Shown here: positions 44,022 through 52,545 of the stretch, piece after piece
How positions within the stretch are numbered: the first letter of the stretch is position 1
Layout of the letters: the number at the start of each line of letters is the position of its first letter
NCBI GenBank assembly: GCA_944320995.1
Contig: CALUJQ010000001.1
Span: 124,001-188,000 of the forward strand
Length of the DNA: 64,000 nucleotides
Direction of reading: 5' to 3'
From: an uncultured Barnesiella sp.
Lineage (GTDB): Bacteria > Bacteroidota > Bacteroidia > Bacteroidales > Barnesiellaceae
Notes under the pieces: generated by a model
Databases searched by the model: none
What the model was told of the DNA's origin: nothing
What the model saw: the letters and a program-made list of their open reading frames with translations, nothing else
Translations under genes and position numbers: made by a program

Positions 44022-47000
44022 ATGAAAAAACTTTGTGAAAAACTACGCCCTCGAATCCGTTTGGGATTGCTGCTGGGATTTTGTGCTTTGTCGTGGACTT
44101 TGTCGGCGCAGCGTATGACTGTACAAGGGACTGTTCTCGATAACTCGGGAGAGCCGGTTATCGGGGCGAATGTCATTGTACGCGGTGCGGCGACGGGCGC
44201 GGCGACCGACCTCGACGGGAAGTTCCGTCTCGAGGTTGTGCCCGATGCCACGCTTGTGGTCTCTTGTCTGGGGTATAATCCGCAGGAGGTCGCGGTGAGC
44301 GGGCGGTCGCAGATTACCATTGTTTTACAGGAAAATGCCGTGGCCTTGCAAGAGGTGGTGGCGATAGGTTACGGTACGGTCCGCAAGAGCGATGCGACGG
44401 GCTCGGTCACGTTGGTCAAGCCCGACGAGATCAATGCCGGGCTGGCTACGTCGGCACAGGATTTATTGGTCGGGAAAACGCCGGGAGTGGTTGTCACGCT
44501 CAATGGCGGTAAACCCGAGGGGGGCGCCGATATTCGCATTCGTGGAGGTTCTTCGCTCAATGCGACCAACGACCCGTTGATCGTAATCGACGGTGTCCCG
44601 GTCGATAATTCGGGAGTCACCGGAATGTCCAATCCTTTATCGATGATTTCGCCCGACAATATCGAGTCGTTTACCATTTTGAAAGATGCTTCGGCTACGG
44701 CTATTTATGGGTCGAGAGCTTCCAATGGCGTAATCATTATTACGACCAAACGGGGGCAGTCGGGAAAACCGCAAATCAATTTTACGGCCAATATGTATGT
44801 CAATACTCCTCGCAATACGGTGGAGGTGCTCGACGGAGACCAATTCCGGCAGGTTATTGCCGATTACTATGGGGTGGGTAGTCCTGCCTATAATTTGCTG
44901 GGGACTTCCAATACCCGCTGGCAGGACGAAATATTGCGGACCTCGGTCAGCAGCGATTATAGCCTCAGCGTGGGGGGAACGTATAAGGTTTTGCCCTATC
45001 GTGTGGCGGTGAGTTATACCAACCAGAATGGCATTTTGAAGACCTCGGCCATGGATCGTGTGACGGCTTCGATTACGTTGAACCCTCGTTTTTTTGAGAA
45101 TGCGTTGAGTGTGACGGCCAATGTGAAAGGCTTTTACATGCGCAACCGCTTTGCCGACGAGGGGGCTATCGGGGGAGCTGTTTCTTTCGATCCGTCGCAA
45201 GCGGTGCGGGTAGATGACCTGCCCATCGGCGATGGCTATTTTACATGGTTGAAACCGGGAACCGACGAGTTTATCGGCATCGCTCCCGTCAATCCTGTTT
45301 CGCTTATCGAAGAACGTTCGATGAAAGCCGACGTCTATCGCAGTGTAGGGAACTTGCAACTCGATTATGCCTTGCCTTTTTTGCCGGCATTGCATGCCAA
45401 TTTGAATTTGGGATATGATATTTCCCATAGTGTACAGCATAATCTACTCACTCCCGACTCGCCGCTGTCGTATAAGGAGAATAAAAAAACGGGCCTCGGG
45501 CAGGACGAGCGGCTCAGCCAACTGAAACGGAATTTGCTGCTCGATTTTTATCTCAATTATAAGCAGGATTTTGAGTCGATACAGAGCCGTCTCGATGCGA
45601 TGGCGGGCTATTCGTGGCAACGCTTTTACAAAGACGGGGCGACTCGCACGACGTTGATGCCCGACGGGGAACCTTGGTTTGAGTCGTCTTATACCGACCA
45701 TTTGCAACTGATTTCTTTTTTCGGGCGGGTGAATTATTCTTATAAAGATACCTATCTTCTCACGGTTACGTTGCGGGGCGATGCGACTTCGCGTTTTTCG
45801 AAAGATAACCGTTGGGGGGCTTTCCCTGCCGTGGCATTGGGCTGGAAGATTATCAACGAGCCTTTTATGGAGGGCGCCACTGCGGCTATGAGTGAACTGA
45901 AATTGCGGTTGGGCTACGGGGTTACCGGCCAGCAAGACATCGGCGACAGTTATTTCCCCTATATGCCTTTGTTTACGGTAGGCTATCCTACGGCGGCTTA
46001 TCCTTTTGGCGACCGTTATTATGAAACGATACGCCCCGACGGTTATGACCCCAACATCAAATGGGAGGAGACGACTACATGGAATGCCGGTATCGATTTC
46101 GGTTTTTTGAACAATCGCATTACCGGGTCGCTGGATTATTATTTCCGCGAGACCAACGACTTGATCAGCCTTATCCCCGTACCGGCCGGTTCCAACCTTA
46201 CCAATGAAATTTATACCAATGTGGGACGTTTGCAGAATACGGGCATAGAGTTCAATATCCAGACCAAACTCATCGACCGCACGGATTTCGTGTGGGATTT
46301 GGGCATGAATGTGGCTTGGAATGCCAATAAAATAACCAAACTCAACAAGAGCGAAAGTGCCGATTACTATATTCCCGTGGGGGGTATAGGCGGAGGTACG
46401 GGCAATACGGTGCAGGCGCATAAGGTGGGGTATCCGGCATACAGTTATTTGTTGTATGAACAGGTGTATGACACCGACGGCAATCCTATCGAGGGGCTTT
46501 ATGCCGACCGCAACGGCGACGGTGTCATCGATGAATCGGACAAATATATCCACCATAGCCGTGACCCGAAGGTCGTTATCGGGTTCAATTCGACGGTCAA
46601 CTGGAAAAATTTCGATTTCGGCATCTCGCTGCGGGCCAACTTGGGAAATTATGTCTATGACAATGTTTTGTCGCAGAATTCCATATACAGCGCCATGTAC
46701 AACAGTGCAGGTTTCCTGAACAACATCATGCGCCGGGGAGCGAAATTCGAAACCCAGCAATATATGAGTGATTACTATCTGAGAAATGCGAGTTTCTTGC
46801 GCTGCGACAATATTTCGCTGGGATATACGTGGAAGCAGTTGCTCGACAATGCTTTGAAATTGAGGGTTTACGGGGCTGTCCAGAATCCTTTTGTCATTAC
46901 CCGATACAAGGGTCTCGACCCCGAGGTGTTCTCCGGTATCGACAATAACGTTTACCCCCGTCCCGTAACCTATACGGTAGGAGTTGTCCTCACCTATTAA
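44022..47000 (+). CDS. SusC/RagA-family TonB-linked outer-membrane transporter (second set)
   Basis: This 992-residue outer-membrane importer has a signal peptide ending near TLSAQ (about residue 30) and a carboxypeptidase-regulatory-like domain (about 33-110; GTVLDNSGEPVIGANV). The SusC segment LQEVVAIGYGTVRKSDATGSV, the plug domain (about 120-240; VDGVPVDNSG and SATAIYGSRASNGV) and the barrel follow, ending YTVGVVLTY. It lacks an STN domain. Its partners SusD and SusE lie immediately downstream, and no enzyme or regulator is adjacent. The glycan cannot be predicted. Confidence 0.95.
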   Translation: MKKLCEKLRPRIRLGLLLGFCALSWTLSAQRMTVQGTVLDNSGEPVIGANVIVRGAATGAATDLDGKFRLEVVPDATLVVSCLGYNPQEVAVSGRSQITIVLQENAVALQEVVAIGYGTVRKSDATGSVTLVKPDEINAGLATSAQDLLVGKTPGVVVTLNGGKPEGGADIRIRGGSSLNATNDPLIVIDGVPVDNSGVTGMSNPLSMISPDNIESFTILKDASATAIYGSRASNGVIIITTKRGQSGKPQINFTANMYVNTPRNTVEVLDGDQFRQVIADYYGVGSPAYNLLGTSNTRWQDEILRTSVSSDYSLSVGGTYKVLPYRVAVSYTNQNGILKTSAMDRVTASITLNPRFFENALSVTANVKGFYMRNRFADEGAIGGAVSFDPSQAVRVDDLPIGDGYFTWLKPGTDEFIGIAPVNPVSLIEERSMKADVYRSVGNLQLDYALPFLPALHANLNLGYDISHSVQHNLLTPDSPLSYKENKKTGLGQDERLSQLKRNLLLDFYLNYKQDFESIQSRLDAMAGYSWQRFYKDGATRTTLMPDGEPWFESSYTDHLQLISFFGRVNYSYKDTYLLTVTLRGDATSRFSKDNRWGAFPAVALGWKIINEPFMEGATAAMSELKLRLGYGVTGQQDIGDSYFPYMPLFTVGYPTAAYPFGDRYYETIRPDGYDPNIKWEETTTWNAGIDFGFLNNRITGSLDYYFRETNDLISLIPVPAGSNLTNEIYTNVGRLQNTGIEFNIQTKLIDRTDFVWDLGMNVAWNANKITKLNKSESADYYIPVGGIGGGTGNTVQAHKVGYPAYSYLLYEQVYDTDGNPIEGLYADRNGDGVIDESDKYIHHSRDPKVVIGFNSTVNWKNFDFGISLRANLGNYVYDNVLSQNSIYSAMYNSAGFLNNIMRRGAKFETQQYMSDYYLRNASFLRCDNISLGYTWKQLLDNALKLRVYGAVQNPFVITRYKGLDPEVFSGIDNNVYPRPVTYTVGVVLTY

Positions 47001-47020
47001 CCTTTAAAAATGGAATGATT

Positions 47021-48625
47021 ATGAAATCTCGTATCTATCAATATTTGCTGGGAGGGAGTCTGGTTCTTTCGATGGCTTTTACCTCCTGTTTGGGCGACCT
47101 CGATTTGCAGCCTATCGATGATAATGTCATACAGTTGTCCGATTTTAAGGACAATCCGCAGTATTACACGCAGTTATTGGCAAAGGTCTATGCCGGATTG
47201 GCCGTGTCGGGACAGGAAGGCCCGGCGGGGCAACCCGATATACAGGGCTTCGACGAGGGGCAGGCTCAATATCTGCGGGCCTATTGGAATTTGCAGGAGT
47301 TGCCTACCGACGAGGCCGTATTGGGTTGGAACGATGCCGGATTGCCCGAATTGAGTATGTCCACTTGGTCGTCGGCCAACGGTTTCGTGTATGTCATGTA
47401 TAGCCGCATCTTTTTTCAAATCGCTCTTTGTAACGATTTCTTACGCAACACTACTCCTGCGGCTTTGGCCGAGAACAATGTGCCCGACGATGTCGCCGCT
47501 CAGATTCAGACCTATCGGGCCGAGGCTCGGGTGTTGCGTGCGCTCTCTTACTGGCACGCCATCGATTTGTTTGGCAACGTCTCCTTCGTAACCGAGGAGA
47601 ATAAGATCATGGAGGCTCCGCAACAGAAGCCGAGAGCCGAAATATACCGGTTTATTTTGGACGAACTGGACGCGGTGGAGGAGTCGATTCCTTTACAACC
47701 TCAGTATGGAAGGGTGGGGCGCGATGCCGTCGGTATGATTCGGGCGAAATTGTATCTTAATGCCGGCGTCTATACCGGTACTCCCCAATATGCTTTGTGC
47801 GCGGCCGAGTGCGAGAAGATAATCGCCCGTCACAATACAGGGGAGAATCACGGACTTGCCAAGACATATAAATACCTCTTCGGTGGCGATAACGATCGGT
47901 ATGCCCGGGGAGGTAACGAAAACGAACTTCTTATGGTTGTGCCTTTCGATAGTGATTCTACCCGCTCCTATGGCGGTACGATGTATCTCACCGTAGGATC
48001 TTATGGAGGAAAAATATCGGCGCGGAATTATGGATTGAACGATGCTTGGGCAGGGCCTCGCTCTACCTCTACATTAGTCCTCTCGTTCTCACCGCAGGAC
48101 AATCGTTATGCTTTTTTCAGTGAAGGGACAAGTATCAACAACACCAGTCTATCGACCTATCAAGACGGATATTCGGTGGTGAAATTTACCAATCTGCTCT
48201 CGACCGATTGGGAGAATACGGCAGGCCGGGCCGAGTCGTATCCCGATACCGATTTCCCTCTGTTCCGTTTGGCCGACGTCTATCTGATGTATGCCGAATG
48301 TGCTTACCGGGGTGCAGCCGACCGGGAGACCGGGAGGAGTTATATGAACTACCTGAGGGAGAGAGCCGGCATGCCGCTATACGGCTCGATAGAGTCGATT
48401 ACGCTCGACGAGATTTTGCGGGAACGTATGCGGGAACTTTATTGGGAAGGACATCGGCGCACCGACTTGATTCGCTTTGAGAAATTCACCTCCGGCGATT
48501 ATCTGTGGCCATGGAAAGGGGGCGTATATGCCGGTAAATCGATAGATACGAAATATAACCTCTATCCGATTCCGGCCAAAGAGATTGCCGCCAATCCCGG
48601 CATACAGCAAAATTATGGCTATTAA
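47021..48625 (+). CDS. SusD/RagB-family surface glycan-binding lipoprotein (second set)
   Basis: This 534-residue surface lipoprotein partners the SusC encoded 20 bp upstream. The lipobox is AFTSC (about Cys23) followed by LGDLDLQP. SusD hallmarks are AEARVLRALSYWHAIDLFGNV near 165-185, the stretch RERMRELYWEGHRRTDLIRFEKF near the C-terminus and the ending YPIPAKEIAANPGIQQN. The frame also has an ATG at 47015 (MIMKSR). The ATG at 47021 is preferred because it gives the usual MKSRIYQ start. Confidence 0.94.
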   Translation: MKSRIYQYLLGGSLVLSMAFTSCLGDLDLQPIDDNVIQLSDFKDNPQYYTQLLAKVYAGLAVSGQEGPAGQPDIQGFDEGQAQYLRAYWNLQELPTDEAVLGWNDAGLPELSMSTWSSANGFVYVMYSRIFFQIALCNDFLRNTTPAALAENNVPDDVAAQIQTYRAEARVLRALSYWHAIDLFGNVSFVTEENKIMEAPQQKPRAEIYRFILDELDAVEESIPLQPQYGRVGRDAVGMIRAKLYLNAGVYTGTPQYALCAAECEKIIARHNTGENHGLAKTYKYLFGGDNDRYARGGNENELLMVVPFDSDSTRSYGGTMYLTVGSYGGKISARNYGLNDAWAGPRSTSTLVLSFSPQDNRYAFFSEGTSINNTSLSTYQDGYSVVKFTNLLSTDWENTAGRAESYPDTDFPLFRLADVYLMYAECAYRGAADRETGRSYMNYLRERAGMPLYGSIESITLDEILRERMRELYWEGHRRTDLIRFEKFTSGDYLWPWKGGVYAGKSIDTKYNLYPIPAKEIAANPGIQQNYGY

Positions 48626-48644
48626 CCGTAAAAACGACACCATT

Positions 48645-49418
48645 ATGAAATCTGCTTTAATAAAAATATCGGTATGTATGGGCTTGTTGGCGCTGTTGGC
48701 TTGTAACGACACCGATACACCCAAATATGAATTACAGGCCGTCCCCGAATTGGCCCCCCTCACACAGCCGGCTTTGGTGCTGAACCAATCGGCCTCGGGC
48801 TTTATTGCCGAAACTTTTTCGTGGTCGCCCGGCGATTACGGCTTTTCGGCGGCTCCGGTTTATGTGTTGGAAATTGACAATCTGAAAGATTTTCCCGACC
48901 CTATACAATTGGCTGAATCGAATACCGATTATGTCTCGATAATGGTGGCCCGGCTCAATATGGCTACGCTTATTCTCGGCGGAGAGCCGGGAGAGCCCTG
49001 CAACTTGTACCTTCGGGTTGTAGCTAAATTGACGGCTGACCACACTGTGGCCTCGTCGCCACGCGATATTACCGTGACAGCCTATAACGAGCCGGTCGTT
49101 TACCCCAAATTGTACCTGCCCGGCAATTATCAAGGTTGGGATATAGCAGCGGCTCCTGTATTGCAGTCTTATCGAATGAACAATAGGTATGAGGGTTACG
49201 TTAATTTTGTGGTCAGCGGAGACCCGAATGCCGCAGTAGAGTTCAAAGTAACCACTTTGCCCGACTGGGGACAGGGCGATAAATATGGCGATGGAGGCCC
49301 CGGGCGGTTGAAACTCGATGGCGAGAATATCTCATATTCTCCACAAGGATACTATCTCATGCAGGTCGATTTGGATAAATTAACCTATACATTGACTCCT
49401 GCCGAGCCTGTCCCGTGA
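48645..49418 (+). CDS. SusE-like surface glycan-binding lipoprotein
   Basis: This 257-residue lipoprotein (lipobox LLALLAC, about Cys20) begins with a SusE-type Ig-like domain (about 30-130; the FSWSPGDYGFSAAPVYVLEID pattern). A starch-binding-like beta domain follows (about 145-257; LYLPGNYQGWD and YRMNNRYEGYVNF). It is shorter than SusE of Bacteroides thetaiotaomicron because there is only one binding domain after the Ig fold. The frame extends upstream, but the ATG at 48645 restores the lipoprotein signal. It is the last gene of the operon, 19 bp after susD. Confidence 0.85.
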   Translation: MKSALIKISVCMGLLALLACNDTDTPKYELQAVPELAPLTQPALVLNQSASGFIAETFSWSPGDYGFSAAPVYVLEIDNLKDFPDPIQLAESNTDYVSIMVARLNMATLILGGEPGEPCNLYLRVVAKLTADHTVASSPRDITVTAYNEPVVYPKLYLPGNYQGWDIAAAPVLQSYRMNNRYEGYVNFVVSGDPNAAVEFKVTTLPDWGQGDKYGDGGPGRLKLDGENISYSPQGYYLMQVDLDKLTYTLTPAEPVP

Positions 49419-49470
49419 ACCCTTTGCACCGTGAGGTGTTTTCTATATATACTGTGTTATGTGTGTGATG

Positions 49471-49516
49471 GCGGAGGAACCGTGGCTTCGAATGGCTGCG
49501 ATTCCCCCGCTTTTTT
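49471..49516 (+). terminator. Terminator of the second SusCDE operon
   Basis: GCGGAGGAA (49471-49479) pairs with TTCCCCCGC (49502-49510), with one A-C mismatch. TTTTTT follows at 49511-49516. Confidence 0.7.
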
Positions 49517-49559
49517 CAAATTGTTCGTCCCGGTATGCTGCCCGAGTGGATAAGTTGTG

Positions 49560-49567
49560 TAACTTTG
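49560..49567 (+). promoter_or_regulatory. -7 element for mntP
   Basis: TAACTTTG matches TAnnTTTG and lies 26 bases before the GTG start of mntP. A TTG at 49531 is too far away (26-base spacer) to be a good -33 element. No Mn riboswitch (yybP-ykoY) features were recognised. Confidence 0.45.
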
Positions 49568-49593
49568 TGTCCAAACAATAATCAATATAGCTT

Positions 49594-50160
49594 GTGTCTT
49601 TATTCGCTCTTTTTGTTTTGGCGGTGGGGCTGTGCATGGACAGCTTCGCCGTATCGTTGACCTCGGGAGTTCTTTTGAAACCTTTCGTTTTGTCGCGTGT
49701 CTTGAAAATAGCTGCGTTTATGGCTGTTTTCCAAGGGGGTATGCCTCTTATCGGGTGGTTTCTGGGAATCGGGTTCAAAAGTTATATCGAGGCGTATGAC
49801 CATTGGGTAGCTTTCGGGGTATTGCTTTTCTTGGGAATCAAGATGATTTGGGAAGGGTGGCCTCGCAAAAACGAGGAAGAACCGTGTTGTATGGATCCCT
49901 CCGATACGCGCACGCTTATCGGCCTGTCGCTGGCTACGAGCATCGACGCGCTGGCCGTGGGTATTTCGTTTGCTTTCCTCAATATGTCGATGGTCGTTCC
50001 TACGATAGTCATTGCCGGGGTCACATTTGTATTTTCGATTGCTGGACTTTATGTCGGACGTCAATTCGGCCGCCATATACACCACTATGCCGAGGTGCTG
50101 GGAGGCATTATTTTGATAGGCCTCGGAGTGAAAATTTTATTGGAACATCTCTATTTTTAA
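49594..50160 (+). CDS. mntP: Manganese efflux pump MntP family
   Basis: This 188-residue inner-membrane protein has six helices in two repeats and exports Mn2+. The conserved acidic motifs GLCMDSFAVSLTSG (about 12-25) and TSIDALAVGISFA (about 110-122) are both present. Translation starts at GTG 49594, because the family start MSLFALFVLAVGLCMD begins exactly there and no nearby ATG preserves helix 1. The apbE gene follows after 6 bp, so the two are cotranscribed. Confidence 0.93.
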   Translation: MSLFALFVLAVGLCMDSFAVSLTSGVLLKPFVLSRVLKIAAFMAVFQGGMPLIGWFLGIGFKSYIEAYDHWVAFGVLLFLGIKMIWEGWPRKNEEEPCCMDPSDTRTLIGLSLATSIDALAVGISFAFLNMSMVVPTIVIAGVTFVFSIAGLYVGRQFGRHIHHYAEVLGGIILIGLGVKILLEHLYF

Positions 50161-50166
50161 CCGGTT

Positions 50167-51192
50167 ATGGATAGACGATATGCACGTTCGTGGGGCGCGA
50201 TAGTCTTGTTTTTGGTTGTCTTCTTGACAATCGGCCTGTTTCGCCGCTGTGGGAACAGCCGTTACCAATATGACGAAGGGGTCATATTCGGCACTTTTTA
50301 TCATATCACTTATCGGTCGTCCGAGTCGCTGGCCGAGGAGATCAAGCAACAGTTGTTGCGCTTCGATGCCTCTCTTTCCCCGTTCAACGATACCTCGCTC
50401 ATCTCGCGGGTCAACCGTAACGAAGCGGTGGAGACCGACCCGTGGTTCCGCCATGTGTTTACGGCAGCGCAACAAATTTACGCTCGTACGGGCGGAGCCT
50501 TCGATCCTACGGTGTCGCCTTTGGTCAATGCATGGGGATTCGGATTCAAAAAAGGGACATTCCCCGATTCGGTACAGATAGAGAGTCTGCTCACCCATGT
50601 GGGGATGGATAAACTTTCGCTCGATGCCCACCGGGTGGTCAAAAGCGATTCGCTGGTGACCCTCAATTTCTCGGCTATTGCCAAAGGGTATGCTTGCGAT
50701 GTGATTGGAGAGTTGCTTTCCGACCGTGGTATCGATGACTTTATGGTGGAGATTGGCGGTGAGGTTGTGGCCCGGGGGAAAAATCCCGAGGGGAAAGCGT
50801 GGCGGGTAGGGGTGAACCGCCCTACGATTGCCGACGGTGAGGCCGGAACGATCGAAGAGGTGTTGCAGATAACCGATGCCGGGCTGGCGACTTCGGGAAA
50901 TTACCGCAACTACCGCATCGTTGACGGCAAGCGTATTGCCCACACGATAGATCCCGTGACAGGCTATCCCGTGCAACACTCCCTGTTGAGCGCTACGGTG
51001 TTGGCTCCCGATTGTATGACCGCCGATGCCTATGCCACGGCCTTTATGGTGATGGGGCTCGATCGCAGCCGGGCGTTGGTCGATTCGTTGCCGGGCATCG
51101 AGGCTCTCTTTCTCTACCAGCATGCTACCGATACGGCCCGTATCGATTGCTGGGTGACTCCCGGCTTGCAGAAACTGATGTTGAAAAAGTAA
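50167..51192 (+). CDS. apbE: FAD:protein FMN transferase (ApbE family)
   Basis: This 341-residue enzyme attaches FMN covalently to Thr of target flavoproteins, such as Rnf or NQR subunits, on the periplasmic side. A single N-terminal hydrophobic anchor (about 10-27) is followed by the ApbE domain. Motifs seen are FGTFYHITY, RTGGAFDPTVSPL, NFSAIAKGYACD, DFMVEIGGEVVARG, LATSGNYRNY, HTIDPVTGYP and MTADAYATAFMVMG. The Cys near residue 28 (RRCGN) is not in a standard lipobox. Its targets are not in this window. Confidence 0.94.
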   Translation: MDRRYARSWGAIVLFLVVFLTIGLFRRCGNSRYQYDEGVIFGTFYHITYRSSESLAEEIKQQLLRFDASLSPFNDTSLISRVNRNEAVETDPWFRHVFTAAQQIYARTGGAFDPTVSPLVNAWGFGFKKGTFPDSVQIESLLTHVGMDKLSLDAHRVVKSDSLVTLNFSAIAKGYACDVIGELLSDRGIDDFMVEIGGEVVARGKNPEGKAWRVGVNRPTIADGEAGTIEEVLQITDAGLATSGNYRNYRIVDGKRIAHTIDPVTGYPVQHSLLSATVLAPDCMTADAYATAFMVMGLDRSRALVDSLPGIEALFLYQHATDTARIDCWVTPGLQKLMLKK

Positions 51193-51219
51193 GATAACCC
51201 GGATAATAAACGATTGACC

Positions 51220-51660
51220 ATGAAACAATTCTGGAGAGAAACACCGGCATGGCTTTTCCTCTTGGCTACTTTTGGAGTAGCGTTGTGGATACAGTTTGAC
51301 GGCCAGGAAGAGATTCCTTTGCATTTCGATGTTCGGGGTGAGGTTGATAGGCGGGGCGATACATGGACGGCCCTCCTGTTGCCCGCGATAGCCTTGGTGC
51401 TGTATGGGTTGCTCACTTGGGTGCAGCGTCACCCCCGGCGTTGTAACTATCCGGTCGAGATAACCGACGAGAACCGGGAGCAGGCCTATCGCCAGATGTC
51501 GCGCATCGTCTATCGCATCAAGGTTCTGGTCATGGCTCTTTTCCTCTACCTCACGTTGGGCGTGGCCCAGTTGGAGGAGATTAGTCCCTTCCTGATTCTG
51601 GCTATTGCTCTGGCCGTCCCCTTTATTATCGTCACTGGCTGGTCGCAGATGGAAACGTAA
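51220..51660 (+). CDS. Small membrane protein, DUF1648/SdpI-like
   Basis: This 146-residue protein has about four hydrophobic segments (about 9-25, 48-65, 95-112 and 118-138). Near residue 30 the stretch EEIPLHFDVRGEVDRRGD is characteristic of DUF1648 regions, where the usual form is PxHxxxxGxxD. The function of this family is not settled; SdpI relatives give immunity to toxic peptides. The ATG at 51220 is preferred to a TTG at 51214. Its 3' end overlaps the convergent SGNH-like gene by 29 bases. Confidence 0.75.
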   Translation: MKQFWRETPAWLFLLATFGVALWIQFDGQEEIPLHFDVRGEVDRRGDTWTALLLPAIALVLYGLLTWVQRHPRRCNYPVEITDENREQAYRQMSRIVYRIKVLVMALFLYLTLGVAQLEEISPFLILAIALAVPFIIVTGWSQMET

Positions 51661-52534
51661 AAATAGATTGTCGAGAAGGAGGGTATTTCCTGACGAAATT
51701 CTGTAATCCTATTTCCTTAATTTCATGGCTTATGCGACGAGCTCCATGTATATTTAGGTGATTAATATCAGCCATGCAACTGTCTGGGAAATTAATTTCG
51801 GTCATATCGCAAAAAGGGATATGAGAATATTCTTTATGATAGATTTTATAGAAATTGGAGGTATCATAAAATTTATCAGCTTGGTACATGGGCGGAGAGA
51901 ATAGTATGACTTGAATATTATGATCGGCACAAAGACTTAATATTTTATTTAAGTATTTTAACTCGACTTTATTTCCATAAAAGGTTTTATCGGGAGTTTT
52001 TTTATTTTGTTTTTCGATAACGGTTTCAATATGATTACCGTAAAGCATTCCCGAAGAACCAAAACTTTGAAATGATATATCAGTATAAGTTACAGACCGT
52101 AATACTCCTTGCATGAAATAAGGGAAGGAAAATAGTTTGAACTCTTCTTTTGAAAAGAATGGATAATATTTCCCCAGCGTATGATTTACTGTTTCTGGAG
52201 AAAAATCTGTTTTGTCAGCATTTTTATCTGTCTTTAATGGAGTGAATATGAGAAGTAAGGTATCTATCTGGTTTGGAGAATTAAGGACTCGTTTTAATTT
52301 TAGATAGTTAGGTAAATATCCTTCTCCCCATCTACATAAATTATAGGTGTTGCCTATAATAGTATCACTTATACAAAATTGCCCTTGAGAATCACCTAAA
52401 ACTAAGATGTTTTTATTTGGCTCTATTTCAAATGATACTTTATTGGATAGATAAATGAATCTAATAATGAAAATAGAATAAATGCCAATGAAGATTCCCC
52501 AAAATAATAATATTCGGATTAAAAATTTTTTCAT
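51632..52534 (-). CDS. SGNH-hydrolase-like partner of an MBOAT acyltransferase
   Basis: This 300-residue protein has one N-terminal membrane anchor (about 4-25) and a probable extracytoplasmic SGNH-type domain. The block I Ser lies in LVLGDSQGQF (about residue 48). A late DINHLNIHG (about 262-270) supplies the Asp-x-x-His pair. The downstream partner of MBOAT O-acyltransferases (AlgX/DltD-like) often has this fold and completes acyl transfer to a surface polymer. The ATG at 52534 is chosen; the longer frame runs into the MBOAT gene. The two genes lie 11 bp apart on the same strand. Both are A+T-rich compared with surrounding genes. Confidence 0.75.
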   Translation of the reverse strand: MKKFLIRILLFWGIFIGIYSIFIIRFIYLSNKVSFEIEPNKNILVLGDSQGQFCISDTIIGNTYNLCRWGEGYLPNYLKLKRVLNSPNQIDTLLLIFTPLKTDKNADKTDFSPETVNHTLGKYYPFFSKEEFKLFSFPYFMQGVLRSVTYTDISFQSFGSSGMLYGNHIETVIEKQNKKTPDKTFYGNKVELKYLNKILSLCADHNIQVILFSPPMYQADKFYDTSNFYKIYHKEYSHIPFCDMTEINFPDSCMADINHLNIHGARRISHEIKEIGLQNFVRKYPPSRQSIFTFPSATSQ

Positions 52535-52545
52535 CATTAGACTGT

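Noticed and set aside
49419..49593. Possible manganese riboswitch before mntP
   Set aside because: The terminator of the upstream operon and a -7 element at 49560 leave only about 20 bases of leader, too short for a yybP-ykoY element.
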